A stretch of 60,395 nucleotides of DNA, from contig JAJPJJ010000110.1 in NCBI GenBank assembly GCA_021324295.1, forward strand, positions 1 to 60,395, in the 5' to 3' direction. A program made the translations under genes and the position numbers. This document shows, piece after piece, positions 33,434 to 42,338 of the stretch. The notes under the pieces were generated by a model. That model made no database searches and had not been told where the DNA came from. It saw nothing but the letters and a program-made list of their open reading frames with translations. This DNA is from Bacillota bacterium. GTDB taxonomy: Bacteria; Sysuimicrobiota; Sysuimicrobiia; Sysuimicrobiales; Segetimicrobiaceae. Numbering within the stretch: the stretch's first letter is position 1; every line of letters starts with the position of its first letter.

Positions 33434-34129
33434 TTACGAGACCAGCCGGGCCAGTCCAAACGCGGCCGCCGCGGCCAGCCCGCCGACGAGCGCGGTCTGG
33501 AGCGCGCTTCGCGCGGGCCGGGTGCCCGTGAACCGACCCTTGATGTATCCGAAGAGGACCAGCGCCACGAGCGTCACGGCCACCGAGAAGAGGAGCGCGG
33601 TCGCCGCGCGAGCGGCGACCATGTAGGGGGCCAGCGGGATGAATCCACCCGCGATGTACGCCCCCGCGATCGTCAGCGCGCTCGAGAGCGCCCGCCGCGG
33701 GTCGGGTCGTTCGAGGCCCAGCTCGAAGCGCATCATGAAGTCGATCCAGGCGGCGGGGCGGCGCCGCAGCGCCTCCACCACCGGAGCCGTCTCCGCCGCG
33801 GACAGCCCATACGCCTGGAAGACCTGCCGGATCTCGTCCGCCTCGACCTCGGGGACCGTATCGACCTCGCGCTGCTCGCGGGCCCGCTCGCTCGCGTAGT
33901 GCTCGGCGTCGCTGCGGGCCGCCAGGTATCCGCCCAGCCCCATCGCGATCGACCCCGCGGCGATCTCGGCGAGCCCCGCCGTCACGATGACGCGCGTCGA
34001 GGCGACCGCGCCCGACAGCCCCGCCGCGAGGGCAAAGGGCACGGTCAGTCCGTCCGACATCCCGATGACGATATCCCGCACCGTGTCGCGGGCCGTGAAG
34101 TGGCGCTCGACGTGTGGCGTCTGCGGCAT
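33434..34129 (-). CDS. VIT1/CCC1-family membrane transporter
   Basis: 231 residues. HVERHFTARDTVRDIVIGMSDGLTVPFALAAGL is split over the first helix and matches the vacuolar iron/manganese transporter family; the metal-binding helical loop (ASERAREQREVDTVPEVEADEI) has many Glu residues. Three further membrane segments follow. It would move Fe2+ or Mn2+ out of the cytosol, reducing oxidative damage. Start ATG 34129 matches family N-termini; TTG 34150 is an alternative. Third gene of the SHOCT-USP-VIT operon. Confidence 0.83.
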   Translation of the reverse strand: MPQTPHVERHFTARDTVRDIVIGMSDGLTVPFALAAGLSGAVASTRVIVTAGLAEIAAGSIAMGLGGYLAARSDAEHYASERAREQREVDTVPEVEADEIRQVFQAYGLSAAETAPVVEALRRRPAAWIDFMMRFELGLERPDPRRALSSALTIAGAYIAGGFIPLAPYMVAARAATALLFSVAVTLVALVLFGYIKGRFTGTRPARSALQTALVGGLAAAAAFGLARLVS

Positions 34130-34169
34130 GGCGGCGCCGGGCGATATCAAATGGCCTGCCGGGCGCCGG

Positions 34170-34607
34170 CTACCGCACGACCAGGACCGGCACCTCGGCC
34201 CCGTGGAGGACCCGCTCGCTTACGCTGCCGAGGAACAGCCCCCCGATCCGCCCGAGACCACGGCTGCCCACGACGATGAGATCGGCCTTCGCTTCCTGGG
34301 ACACCTTGACGATCTCGCCGGCAGGATCGCCACGGCGGTAGACTTTGCTCACGGGGACATCGACGCCGGCAAACTCCGCTGCCGCGCGCTCCAGGATCGC
34401 CTCGCCTGCGCGCTCCAGCCCTTCGTCCAGCGCCCCGTAGTCGATCATCGCGTCGGGGCCGGGCCCTCCGAGCGCGTAGACCGGCACGTGACCGACGTTG
34501 ACGAGGACCACCTCCGCTCGGGGGAGCTCCCGTACCAGCCGCGCGGCGAAGGCGGCTGCGCGGATCGCGTGCTGCGATCCATCGGTTGCGACGAGCATCC
34601 GGATCAT
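34170..34607 (-). CDS. Universal stress protein, ATP-binding type
   Basis: 145 residues. MLVATDGSQHAIRAAAFAARL starts the Usp fold; GSRGLGRIGGLFLGSVSERVL keeps the full G-2x-G-9x-G-S nucleotide motif. Preceded by GGGAGGACGAGG. Lies 44 nt behind the SHOCT gene under the operator at 34950. Confidence 0.87.
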   Translation of the reverse strand: MIRMLVATDGSQHAIRAAAFAARLVRELPRAEVVLVNVGHVPVYALGGPGPDAMIDYGALDEGLERAGEAILERAAAEFAGVDVPVSKVYRRGDPAGEIVKVSQEAKADLIVVGSRGLGRIGGLFLGSVSERVLHGAEVPVLVVR

Positions 34608-34651
34608 CCGCCTCGTCCTCCCTTCCTCGTGCGTCGCCCTGCGGCGCGCGC

Positions 34652-34894
34652 TCAGGCGACCTCGCGCTTCATCTCCTCGAACTGCTCTTTCGTCAGCTCG
34701 CCCGCCGCGTAGCGCCGGCGCAGCACGTCGAGCGGGGCCTCGGCCGGCCCCCGGGCGCTCGGCGTGCTCCGACCTCCGAGCAGCCTCACGAGGGCGACGA
34801 TGCCGGCGACGACCAGGGCCCAAAACACCACCATCATGATCCAGCCCGCGATCATCCAGCCCCAACCCGGGCCGTACCCGTCCCACCACATCAT
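34652..34894 (-). CDS. Membrane-anchored SHOCT protein
   Basis: 80 residues. Trp/Gly-rich N-terminus (MMWWDGYGPGWGW), one membrane segment (MMVVFWALVVAGIVALVRLL), and a C-terminal SHOCT helix (DVLRRRYAAGELTKEQFEEM). Start 34894 lies 7 nt after AGGAGGTGG. First gene after the operator; cotranscribed with USP and VIT1-like genes. Confidence 0.8.
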   Translation of the reverse strand: MMWWDGYGPGWGWMIAGWIMMVVFWALVVAGIVALVRLLGGRSTPSARGPAEAPLDVLRRRYAAGELTKEQFEEMKREVA

Positions 34895-34921
34895 CGATCC
34901 CACCTCCTGCGACCCACTCGC

Positions 34922-34967
34922 ATCGTACGTCCACAGCGCCGCCCGGAGTATCGGGCCCACGCCCTAT
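34922..34967 (-). promoter_or_regulatory. Regulon operator plus -10 box for SHOCT-USP-VIT operon
   Basis: ATCGGGCCCACGCCCTAT at 34950-34967, one arm mismatch (distal), then 22 bp, then TACGAT (34927-34922). Confidence 0.77.
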
Positions 34968-34985
34968 TCGACGATCGGACGTGGA

Positions 34986-35032
34986 ATCGGATGCCGAGCC
35001 GATAGGCGGGCGGGGGATCGTGGCGGTAGACT
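34986..35032 (+). promoter_or_regulatory. Regulon operator plus -10 box for third USP gene
   Basis: ATCGGATGCCGAGCCGAT at 34986-35003 (10 of 12 arm positions), then 23 bp, then TAGACT (35027-35032). The two divergent operators here have centres 36 bp apart. Confidence 0.7.
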
Positions 35033-35082
35033 TGACCGGGAGCAGGCGCAAGGGACGGAGCGCCGCTCCGCGAGGTACGTCG

Positions 35083-35577
35083 ATGATCTCGACCGAAGCC
35101 CGCCGGGACGCCCCCGCGGAGATCGCAAGGGTGCTGGCGCCCGTCGACCTCTCGGCGGACTCCCCGGCGAGCGTGCTCCAGGCGTTGGAGCTCGGCCGCC
35201 GGCTCGGGGCGGTCGTGGTCGTGATGACCGCGGTGGCCGATGCCGACGTCGCCGCGGGCCGATCGCACGGCGACTACCTGGACCAGGTGATCGAGACCCG
35301 CCGCATGCGGCTCGTCGCCTGGTTCGCCACGCGCGTGCCGGAGGAGGCGCGGCGCGGCGCCCGCGTCACCTTCGTCGCCGTGCCGGGAGCGCCGGCGCGG
35401 GCCATCGTCGAGGCGGCCCGTGCCGAGAAGGCCGATCTCATCGTGATGGCGACCCACGAGCGCGCCGGGCTCCGCCGGTGGACGCACCGCAGCATCGCCC
35501 GCGCGGTCGCCCGGGCCGCGCCGATCCCGGTGCTGACGGTCCGGCCGGACCATGTCCGATTCCGCGCGGCGGTCTAG
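35083..35577 (+). CDS. Universal stress protein with degenerate nucleotide motif
   Basis: 164 residues with Usp fold features: RVLAPVDLSADSPASVLQALELGRRLGAVVVVMTAV and, near the C-terminus, ATHERAGLRRWTHRSIARAV. The glycines of the G-2x-G-9x-G-S motif are largely replaced, so ATP binding is doubtful. Ribosome site GAGGTACGTCG. Its stop overlaps the convergent MFS stop (CTAG). Confidence 0.8.
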   Translation: MISTEARRDAPAEIARVLAPVDLSADSPASVLQALELGRRLGAVVVVMTAVADADVAAGRSHGDYLDQVIETRRMRLVAWFATRVPEEARRGARVTFVAVPGAPARAIVEAARAEKADLIVMATHERAGLRRWTHRSIARAVARAAPIPVLTVRPDHVRFRAAV

Positions 35578-36881
35578 GGAGATCGGATCGCGCTGGATCG
35601 GGGCCTCTCCGGCATTCGAACGGCCACCACGACGCCGGAGAGGCACGTCAGTCCGCCAGCGGTAGCGATCGCCCACGCGAGGCCGAAGAGATCCGCGACG
35701 ACGCCGGAGAGGAGCGCGCCTACAGCGTATCCCAGGTCCCGCCAGAGACGGTAGACGCCAACGGCCGAGGCACGCCACGATGGATGGGCGACGTCCCCGA
35801 CCGCCGCGAGCAGCGTCGGATAGACGAGCGCGGTCCCCAGGCCGAGCAGCACGGCGCCCGCGGCCCAGAGCCCGAACCGCCCGCCCTGTGGGACGAGCGG
35901 CGGGGCGGCCACGATGAGCCAGATCCCCAGCGCCTGCGTCCACATCCCCCAGGCGATCATCCACTTGCGGCCCCACCGGTCTGAGAGCGCGCCGGTCACA
36001 AGCTGGCCGATCCCCCACACCGCGGGATAGGCGGCGGCCAGCACGCCGATACGCCCGACGCCGAGGCCGGATGCGGCGAAGAACAACGGGAGCAGCCCCC
36101 ACGCCATCCCGTCGTTGAGATTGTTGACCAGGCCCGCCTGGCTGCAGGCGAACAGGTTCCGGTCTCGCCAGCTCGTCCGGGCGAACACCTCGCGCAACGC
36201 CGCGGGGGCGGCCGGACCGCCGGGGTGCGCCAGGGCCTCGTGCCGGGCGTGCGCGGCGGTGTCGCGCGCGAACGCCGCCGAGAGGGCCAACCCCAGCGCC
36301 GCGAACGCCACGCCGAGATAGAAGGGGACCGGCCGGAGCCCGTAGGCGCCGGCCAGGTACCCGGAGGCCAGCGCCGCGAGCGCCACCGCGCCGTACCCGG
36401 CCGACTCGTTGAGCCCCATGGCGAACCCCCGGCGGCTCGGCCCGACGAGGTCGATCTTCATGATGACGGTCATCGACCAGCACAGGCCCTGGTTGACGCC
36501 GAGGAGGACGTTGGCCGCGATGACCCAGCCCCAGGACGGCGCCGACATGATCATGAAGGGGACGGGAAGGCCGATGAGCCATCCCGCGACCAGCAGCCGC
36601 TTCCGGCCTACCACATCAGCGTACCGGCCGGCGAGGAGGTTGGTGAGCGCCTTGACGATCCCGAAGCTGACCAGGAACGAGAGGACGATGCTCTTGGACG
36701 CGATCCGGAAGTCGTGCTCGGCGATGAGCGGCAGCACCGCGCGCTCGAGCCCGACCATCCCGCCCACGAAGGCGTTGATCAGGACGAGCAGGCCGAACTG
36801 CGCCAGGTTCGCGCGCAGCCCCAGCGCCACGGGCTGCGCGTCCCCGGGCAGCGTGCCGGCGACAGGAGACTTCAGGCCCAT
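35574..36881 (-). CDS. Major facilitator superfamily transporter
   Basis: 435 residues, twelve membrane segments. Between helices 2 and 3 is the MFS loop motif GRYADVVGRKRLLVAG, and the matching loop of the second half is GALSDRWGRKWMIAWG. The acidic GLNESAGYG in helix 5 suggests proton-coupled export, as in drug or metabolite efflux. The start at 36881 gives the family-like N-terminus; ATG 36929 is an alternative. No operator of the conserved type is upstream. Substrate unknown. Confidence 0.83.
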   Translation of the reverse strand: MGLKSPVAGTLPGDAQPVALGLRANLAQFGLLVLINAFVGGMVGLERAVLPLIAEHDFRIASKSIVLSFLVSFGIVKALTNLLAGRYADVVGRKRLLVAGWLIGLPVPFMIMSAPSWGWVIAANVLLGVNQGLCWSMTVIMKIDLVGPSRRGFAMGLNESAGYGAVALAALASGYLAGAYGLRPVPFYLGVAFAALGLALSAAFARDTAAHARHEALAHPGGPAAPAALREVFARTSWRDRNLFACSQAGLVNNLNDGMAWGLLPLFFAASGLGVGRIGVLAAAYPAVWGIGQLVTGALSDRWGRKWMIAWGMWTQALGIWLIVAAPPLVPQGGRFGLWAAGAVLLGLGTALVYPTLLAAVGDVAHPSWRASAVGVYRLWRDLGYAVGALLSGVVADLFGLAWAIATAGGLTCLSGVVVAVRMPERPRSSAIRSP

Positions 36882-37083
36882 CGCATCCGCGTCCCCACCG
36901 GCCGCCTCGCACCTGGGTGTGTAAGGCATTCTGGTGCAAGGATCGAGGCCCGTCAAGGGGACGGCCACGTTGCGATGGCCTTGCGACGAGCGGTCCGCCC
37001 TACCGGTTCCGCTCCGTCACCGGCCGGCGGCGCACGAGCATGGCAACACCGGGGGGCCGGGGGCGAGCCCGCCCGGTGATCCG

Positions 37084-38277
37084 TCAGGCCGCCCGCCGGT
37101 TCGCAGGCTCGGTCCGGGAGAGCCTGTGAGGATCCGTCCGCGCGAAGTACCAGTCGAAGACGGGCTCCAGCGTCCCCCGCAGGCTCAGCCAGTAGATGCG
37201 CGCCATCATCGCCTTCATCAAGTGGCTCAGGCGACCCGGTGGGTACTTCACCACCGGGGCGGTGTACGACCCGATGACGAACGTCCCCAGGCCGCCACCG
37301 AGGTCCACCGGGCAGTGGGTCCGACCGTCGAACGCTGCCCGTTCTCCGCTCAGGATCCTCGCCACCACCCGGGCCTCGAGGTGCGCGCCCACCCCCGCCT
37401 TGGACGTCGGGAGGTTCGTCGCGTCCCCGATGGCGAACGCGTCGTCGAAGCCCGTGATGCGCAGGCTCTGTCTATCCGTGATGATGAGCCGGTTCGCGTC
37501 GCGGACGCTTGCCGGCTCGTACGCGATGTCCGCGCCGACGAACGGCGGGATGACGATCGCCAGGTCGTACCGGATCTCCTCCCCCTCGATCGAAAAGATC
37601 GTCCGAGCCCGCGGATCGATGCGATCCACGTCGAAGAACGTCATGATCTCGATGCCACGGGCGCGGAGGATCGGCTCGACGATCTGATTCATCGGCTCGG
37701 CGGGATAGGGACGGGGATACGGCGTGAAGAAGACGAACCGCGTCCGGTCCCGGAGGCCCCTCCCGCGCATCAACTCCTCGGCGAGGAGGATCCCCTCGAC
37801 CGGCGACGGCGGGCACTTGATGATCGGCGAGCTCTGCCCCAGCGCGATCGTCCCTCCGCGAAAGGCATCGAGACGGGCCCACACCTTCTGCGCCTGGGCC
37901 ACGCCTGTATGGTAGTCGCCGAACTCCTCGTTGACGTCGCTGAGCCCCGGGATCTGCGACGGGTCCGTCCGGACACCGGTGGCCACCACGACGTAGTCGT
38001 AGTCGTACCGCCGGCCGCCGCCGGTGGTCACCACGTGCCCGGGCAGGTCGATGTGCGTGACCGGCTCCTCGACAAAGCGGACGTGTCGCGCCAGCAGCCG
38101 CCGCTCGTCCCGCGCTACGTCTGCCGCGGCGTGCTTGAAGGCGACGTACAGCAGGGCCGGCTGGAACACGTGCACCGCCGAGTTGCTCAGCACCGTGACC
38201 GCGAATCGTCGCCTGTCGAGCGTGTTGGCGAGGAGCGTGGCTCCGGTGCCCCCGCCGACGATCACGACCTTCTTCAT
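37084..38277 (-). CDS. SQR-like FAD-dependent quinone oxidoreductase
   Basis: 397 residues. VVIVGGGTGATLLANTL binds FAD; YDYDYVVVATGVRTDPSQIPG and DDAFAIGDATNLPTSKAG are the other flavoprotein motifs. Two cysteines, IIKCPPSP near residue 155 and HCPVDLG near 322, fit the redox Cys pair of sulfide:quinone oxidoreductase. The C-terminus has an amphipathic helix (LMKAMMARIYWLSL), as in membrane-associated SQR. Third in the operon with DsrE and TusA, so it likely passes sulfane sulfur between sulfide, TusA and the quinone pool. Confidence 0.85.
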   Translation of the reverse strand: MKKVVIVGGGTGATLLANTLDRRRFAVTVLSNSAVHVFQPALLYVAFKHAAADVARDERRLLARHVRFVEEPVTHIDLPGHVVTTGGGRRYDYDYVVVATGVRTDPSQIPGLSDVNEEFGDYHTGVAQAQKVWARLDAFRGGTIALGQSSPIIKCPPSPVEGILLAEELMRGRGLRDRTRFVFFTPYPRPYPAEPMNQIVEPILRARGIEIMTFFDVDRIDPRARTIFSIEGEEIRYDLAIVIPPFVGADIAYEPASVRDANRLIITDRQSLRITGFDDAFAIGDATNLPTSKAGVGAHLEARVVARILSGERAAFDGRTHCPVDLGGGLGTFVIGSYTAPVVKYPPGRLSHLMKAMMARIYWLSLRGTLEPVFDWYFARTDPHRLSRTEPANRRAA

Positions 38278-38281
38278 CGGG

Positions 38282-38524
38282 TCACCTCTTCACAACGCGC
38301 ACGACGACGATCTTGTCCGGCTGGTCCTCGACGGAGACGATCTCGTTCCCTGTCTTGGCCGCCCACGCACGCACGTCGGGCTTGACGCCGGGGTCGGTGG
38401 CCCACAGCTCGATCTCATCACCGACCTTCGCGCGCCGGTATGCGATCGCCAGGTCGGTGATCGGCCCGGGGCACGAGGAGCCCCGCGAATCGACGATCGT
38501 CCGCATAGTCTCGTTCGCTCCCAT
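38282..38524 (-). CDS. tusA: TusA-family sulfur carrier protein
   Basis: 80 residues. VDSRGSSCPGPITDLAIAYR contains the CPxP-type active Cys (here CPGP), and the beta-alpha-beta-alpha-beta-beta fold ends VVVRVVKR. The Cys carries persulfide between partners. The ribosome site GAGGTG lies 9 nt upstream. Located 11 nt after DsrE and 4 nt before the SQR-like gene. Confidence 0.88.
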   Translation of the reverse strand: MGANETMRTIVDSRGSSCPGPITDLAIAYRRAKVGDEIELWATDPGVKPDVRAWAAKTGNEIVSVEDQPDKIVVVRVVKR

Positions 38525-38535
38525 GGTGGCGCACC

Positions 38536-38988
38536 TCAGATGAAGAGCGTCTGGCCGTGCTCGGCCCGCTGGAGGAAGGTTGCGGCGCCGACCACGTCGT
38601 CGACGAGGTCGTTGAAGTCCTCCTTCCCGAGCCCCAGCACGCCGGCCATCATCGAGCACGCGTAGACCTTCGCGCCCATCTCCTTGGCCTGCCGCAGCAT
38701 CGCGTCCCACGGCGCGACGTGGCTTGCTTTCATCCCTTGTGCAAGCGCCGCTGCCATGCCGACGAACTCCGCTGGAAACGGCAGGTCGTGGGGCCGCTTG
38801 GTGAAGCCCAGGAGGGCAAATCCGGTGACGAAGATGTTCACCTGCATCTCCATCGCGGCCGCCGCCTGCGCCAGAACCCCCAGCGGGATGAATTTGTCGG
38901 CCGTCCCGCTAAACATGACGATCGACAGCTTGCCGGTCGCGATCTCCCCGGTCTCCTCCGTCGACGGGATCTCTACGGTCTGGCTCAT
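38536..38988 (-). CDS. DsrE-family sulfur-relay protein
   Basis: 150 residues. LSIVMFSGTADKFIPLGVLAQAAAAM starts the DsrE fold; FVTGFALLGF and the Cys in KVYACSMMAGVLGL are features of DsrE/DrsE-like proteins that pass persulfide to TusA. The start at 38988 follows GGGAGGG. Heads the DsrE-TusA-SQR operon under the conserved operator. Confidence 0.87.
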   Translation of the reverse strand: MSQTVEIPSTEETGEIATGKLSIVMFSGTADKFIPLGVLAQAAAAMEMQVNIFVTGFALLGFTKRPHDLPFPAEFVGMAAALAQGMKASHVAPWDAMLRQAKEMGAKVYACSMMAGVLGLGKEDFNDLVDDVVGAATFLQRAEHGQTLFI

Positions 38989-39039
38989 CGGCACCCTCCC
39001 TCGGCCTCCGGCCGGGATCGACGTCCACGTCTCGCGCCC

Positions 39040-39085
39040 AGCATAGCGGCCCCGCAGCACGGGCGGCATCGGGCGCCCGCCGGAT
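39040..39085 (-). promoter_or_regulatory. Regulon operator plus -10 box for DsrE-TusA-SQR
   Basis: ATCGGGCGCCCGCCGGAT at 39068-39085 (11 of 12 arm positions), then 22 bp, then TATGCT (39045-39040). Confidence 0.78.
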
Positions 39086-39216
39086 TTGCGCGTGCACGCT
39101 CCGTCGAGCTCGGATCGCCGGCGGCGCCGGGGTAGCCTCGCGATCGGGGCCGCTCATCGGCGGGCCGGGTGCAAGCGGCGTCCCGCGTCGCCCCCCACGC
39201 AGGAGGCGACAGGCGC

Positions 39217-39262
39217 ATCGGGTCCCGGCCCGATGGTGGCACCGTACGCCGTACGGTATGAT
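39217..39262 (+). promoter_or_regulatory. Regulon operator plus -10 box for OsmC
   Basis: Perfect arms, ATCGGGTCCCGGCCCGAT at 39217-39234, then 22 bp, then TATGAT (39257-39262). The best overall example. Divergent from the DsrE promoter. Confidence 0.82.
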
Positions 39263-39361
39263 GCGCTTCAGGAGCTGGGGACGGACTAGACCACTCCGGC
39301 GGCACCGGCTGCGTGGTGCTCTGGCGGCGCCGGGCCCGCGATACGAAGGAGGTGAGGGCCG

Positions 39362-39823
39362 ATGCGAGTGCGGACGCGGTGGACCTCTGGCATGCGGTTC
39401 GAAGGCACGACTGCGGAGGGGCTGGGCATCGTGATGGACGCCCACCCGGAGCACGGTGGGAGCGGGGCCGGGCCGGCGCCGATGGAGACTCTCCTCCTCG
39501 CCCTCGCCGGGTGCACCGGCATGGACGTCGTCTCGATCCTCCGGAAGATGCGCGCCCCGGTGGACCGCCTCGCGATCGAGGTGAGCGGCGAGCGGGCCCA
39601 GGAGCATCCCCGCGTGCTCACGGCGATCCACCTGCGGTACGTCGCCGCGGGAGAGGGGCTCCAGCCCGGGCAGGTGGAGAAAGCGGTCGGCCTGTCGCAG
39701 GAGAAGTACTGCTCGGTCTCCGCCATGCTCCGCAAGGCCGCCCCGATCACGTACGATGTGGTGGTGACGGACACGAGCGTCGCGCGGGGGCGCGTGCCGC
39801 ACGCGCGCACCCACACCGCGTAG
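39362..39823 (+). CDS. osmC: OsmC-family peroxide/thiol protein
   Basis: 153 residues. Two catalytic cysteines sit in LLLALAGCTGMDVVSIL (near 51) and LSQEKYCSVSAML (near 119), as in OsmC/Ohr-type hydroperoxide reductases. It would reduce organic peroxides with a thiol partner. Ribosome site GGAGGTGAGG. A short palindrome CGGCATGCCG lies after its stop, before the convergent phosphoketolase end. Confidence 0.87.
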   Translation: MRVRTRWTSGMRFEGTTAEGLGIVMDAHPEHGGSGAGPAPMETLLLALAGCTGMDVVSILRKMRAPVDRLAIEVSGERAQEHPRVLTAIHLRYVAAGEGLQPGQVEKAVGLSQEKYCSVSAMLRKAAPITYDVVVTDTSVARGRVPHARTHTA

Positions 39824-39878
39824 ACCGGCATGCCGAGGAGGCGGAGACCTCAAGCAGACCTTCTCGACGCTCGGGTAA

Positions 39879-42275
39879 CTAGTAGGGCCACCGCCACTCG
39901 CGAACCTCCGGCATGTCGTCGCCGTGCTGGACGATGTGCTGCTGGTGCTCGATGAGCTTGTCTCGCAGGAACTGCTTGAAGTGCGCGCCCACGCGCGCGA
40001 GCTTCGGCACGCGATCGACCACGTCCCCGGCCAGGTGAAACCGGTCCAGATCGTTCAGCACCGCCATGTCGAACGGGGTCGTCGTCGTCCCTTCCTCCTT
40101 GTAGCCTCGCACATGGAGATTCGGGTGATTGGTGCGCCGGTAGGTCAACCGGTGGATCAGCCACGGGTAGCCGTGGTACGCGAAGATGATCGGCCGATCG
40201 GTCGTGAACATCGAATCGAACTCGCGGTCCGGCAGGCCATGCGGGTGCTCGCTGGGCGGCTGAAGCGTCATCAGGTCGACGACGTTCACGACGCGGATCC
40301 GGATATCCGGGAAGTGCCGGCGGAGCAGGTCCACCGCGGCCAGCGTCTCCAGCGTCGGCACGTCGCCGGCGCACGCCATCACGACGTCCGGCTCCGTGCC
40401 CTGGTCGGTGCACGCCCAGGCCCAGATGCCGATCCCCGCGGTGCAGTGGCGGATGGCCGCGTCCATGTCGAGCCACTGCGGCGCCGGCTGCTTGCCGGCC
40501 ACGATCACGTTCACGTAGTTCCGGCTTCGCAGACAGTGGTCGGTCACCGAGAGGAGCGTGTTCGCGTCGGGAGGCAGGTAGACGCGGACGATGTCCGCCT
40601 TCTTGTTGACGACGTGGTCGATGAACCCGGGGTCCTGGTGGCTGAAGCCGATGTGGTCCTGCCGCCAGACGTGCGATGTCAGGAGGTAGTTCAACGAGGC
40701 GATGGGCCGGCGCCAGCGAATGTGGCGCGTCACCTTGAGCCACTTGGCATGCTGGTTGAACATCGAATCTACGATGTGGATGAACGCCTCGTAGCAGGAG
40801 AAGAAGCCGTGGCGCCCGGTCAGGAGATACCCTTCCAGCCACCCCTGGCAGAGGTGCTCGCTCAGCACCTCCATCACGCGGCCGTCCGGCGAGAGATGGT
40901 CGTCGGTCGGGAGAATCCGCCCGGCAAAGACGCGGTCGGTCGCCTCAAACAGCGCGTCGAGCCTGTTCGAAGCCGTCTCGTCGGGTCCCATCACGCGAAA
41001 GTTCTGGGGGTTCATCTTGATCACGTCCCGGAGGAACGCCCCCACGACCCGCGTCGCCTCTGCCGTCGTCGTCCCCGGCCTCGGGACCGGGACGGCTTAG
41101 GCGCGGAAGTCAGGCATCGCGAGGTCCCGCAGCAGCAGGCCGCCGTTCGCGTGGGGGTTGGCCCCCATCCGCCGCTCGCCCCGGGGTGCCAGCTCCGCGA
41201 GCTCCGGGATCAGCGTCCCATTCGCGTCGAACAGCTCTTCGGGCCGGTAGCTCTTCATCCACGCTTCAAGGATCTGGAGATGCTCGGGCCGCGACCTCAC
41301 GTCCACCAGCGGCACCTGGTGCGAGCGCCACGTGCCCTCCACCGGTTTGCCGTCGACCGCCTTCGGCCCGGTCCATCCCTTGGGCGTGCGGAGGACGATC
41401 ATCGGCCACGCCGGCCGGCCGCGGAACCCCTGGGTGCGCGCCTCGCGCTGAATCCGACGGATCTCGCCGATCACGGTGTCGAGCGTTCCCGCCATGCGCT
41501 GGTGCGCCGCCTCCGGCGCGTCCCCCACCACGAAGTACGGCGTGTAGCCATAGCCGGTGAAGAGCTCGGAGAGCTCCTCGTCGCTCAGCCGTCCGAGCAC
41601 CGTGGGGGTCGCGATCTTGTATCCGTTCAGGTGCAGGATCGGCAGCACTGCCCCGTCGCGCACGGGGTTGAGGAATTTGTTCGAGTGCCAGCTCGCGGCC
41701 AGCGGGCCGGTCTCCGCTTCCCCGTCGCCCACGACGCAGCAGACGAGGAGCTCGGGACTGTCGAACGCGGCGCCGTAGGCGTGGGCGAGGGCATAGCCGA
41801 GCTCCCCGCCCTCGTGAATCGACCCCGGGGTCTCGGGGGCGACGTGGCTGGGAACGCCTCCCGGGAAGGAAAACTGCCTGAAGAGGCGCCGGATCCCCTC
41901 GGCGTTCCTGGGGATGTGCGGGTAGACTTCGCTGTAGGTTCCCTCGAGGTAAGCGTTGGCCACGATCCCCGGCGCGCCGTGGCCGGGCCCGATCACGTAG
42001 ATCATGTCGAGATCGTATCTCTTGATCACCCGGTTGAGATGGACGTAGACGAAATTGAGCCCCGGGGTAGTCCCCCAGTGCCCGAGCAACCGGGGCTTGA
42101 CGTGCTCCGGGGCGAGGGGCTCGTGGAGCAACGGGTTGTCGTAGAGGTAGATCTGTCCCACGGACAGGTAGTTGGCGGCGCGCCAGTAGGCGTCCATCCG
42201 GGCCAGCTCGTCCGGGGACAGCGGCGTGGCGGAGACCGCAAGCCGCGCGGAACGGTCGGATTCTGCGTTCGCCAT
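39879..42275 (-). CDS. xfp: Xylulose/fructose-6-phosphate phosphoketolase, interrupted by an in-frame TAA
   Basis: A 798-codon frame of normal family length, split by one stop. The N-terminal part (to residue 392) has [45 protein letters not shown] (thiamine diphosphate site) and ends MPDFRA. TAA occupies 41097-41099, and the same frame continues [16 protein letters not shown] and then [10 protein letters not shown] to the C-terminus. The expected residue is Tyr ([13 protein letters not shown] type), so TAC or TAT became TAA. No shift in frame and no decay elsewhere. The enzyme splits xylulose 5-phosphate into acetyl phosphate and glyceraldehyde 3-phosphate. Ribosome site GGGAGG. Confidence 0.85.
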
Positions 42276-42338
42276 TGTGGGAGGCCTCCCGTTCTCTTTC
42301 GTCTCGGATGCCGCCTGCGCGCGCAGACGGGCGCCGAT

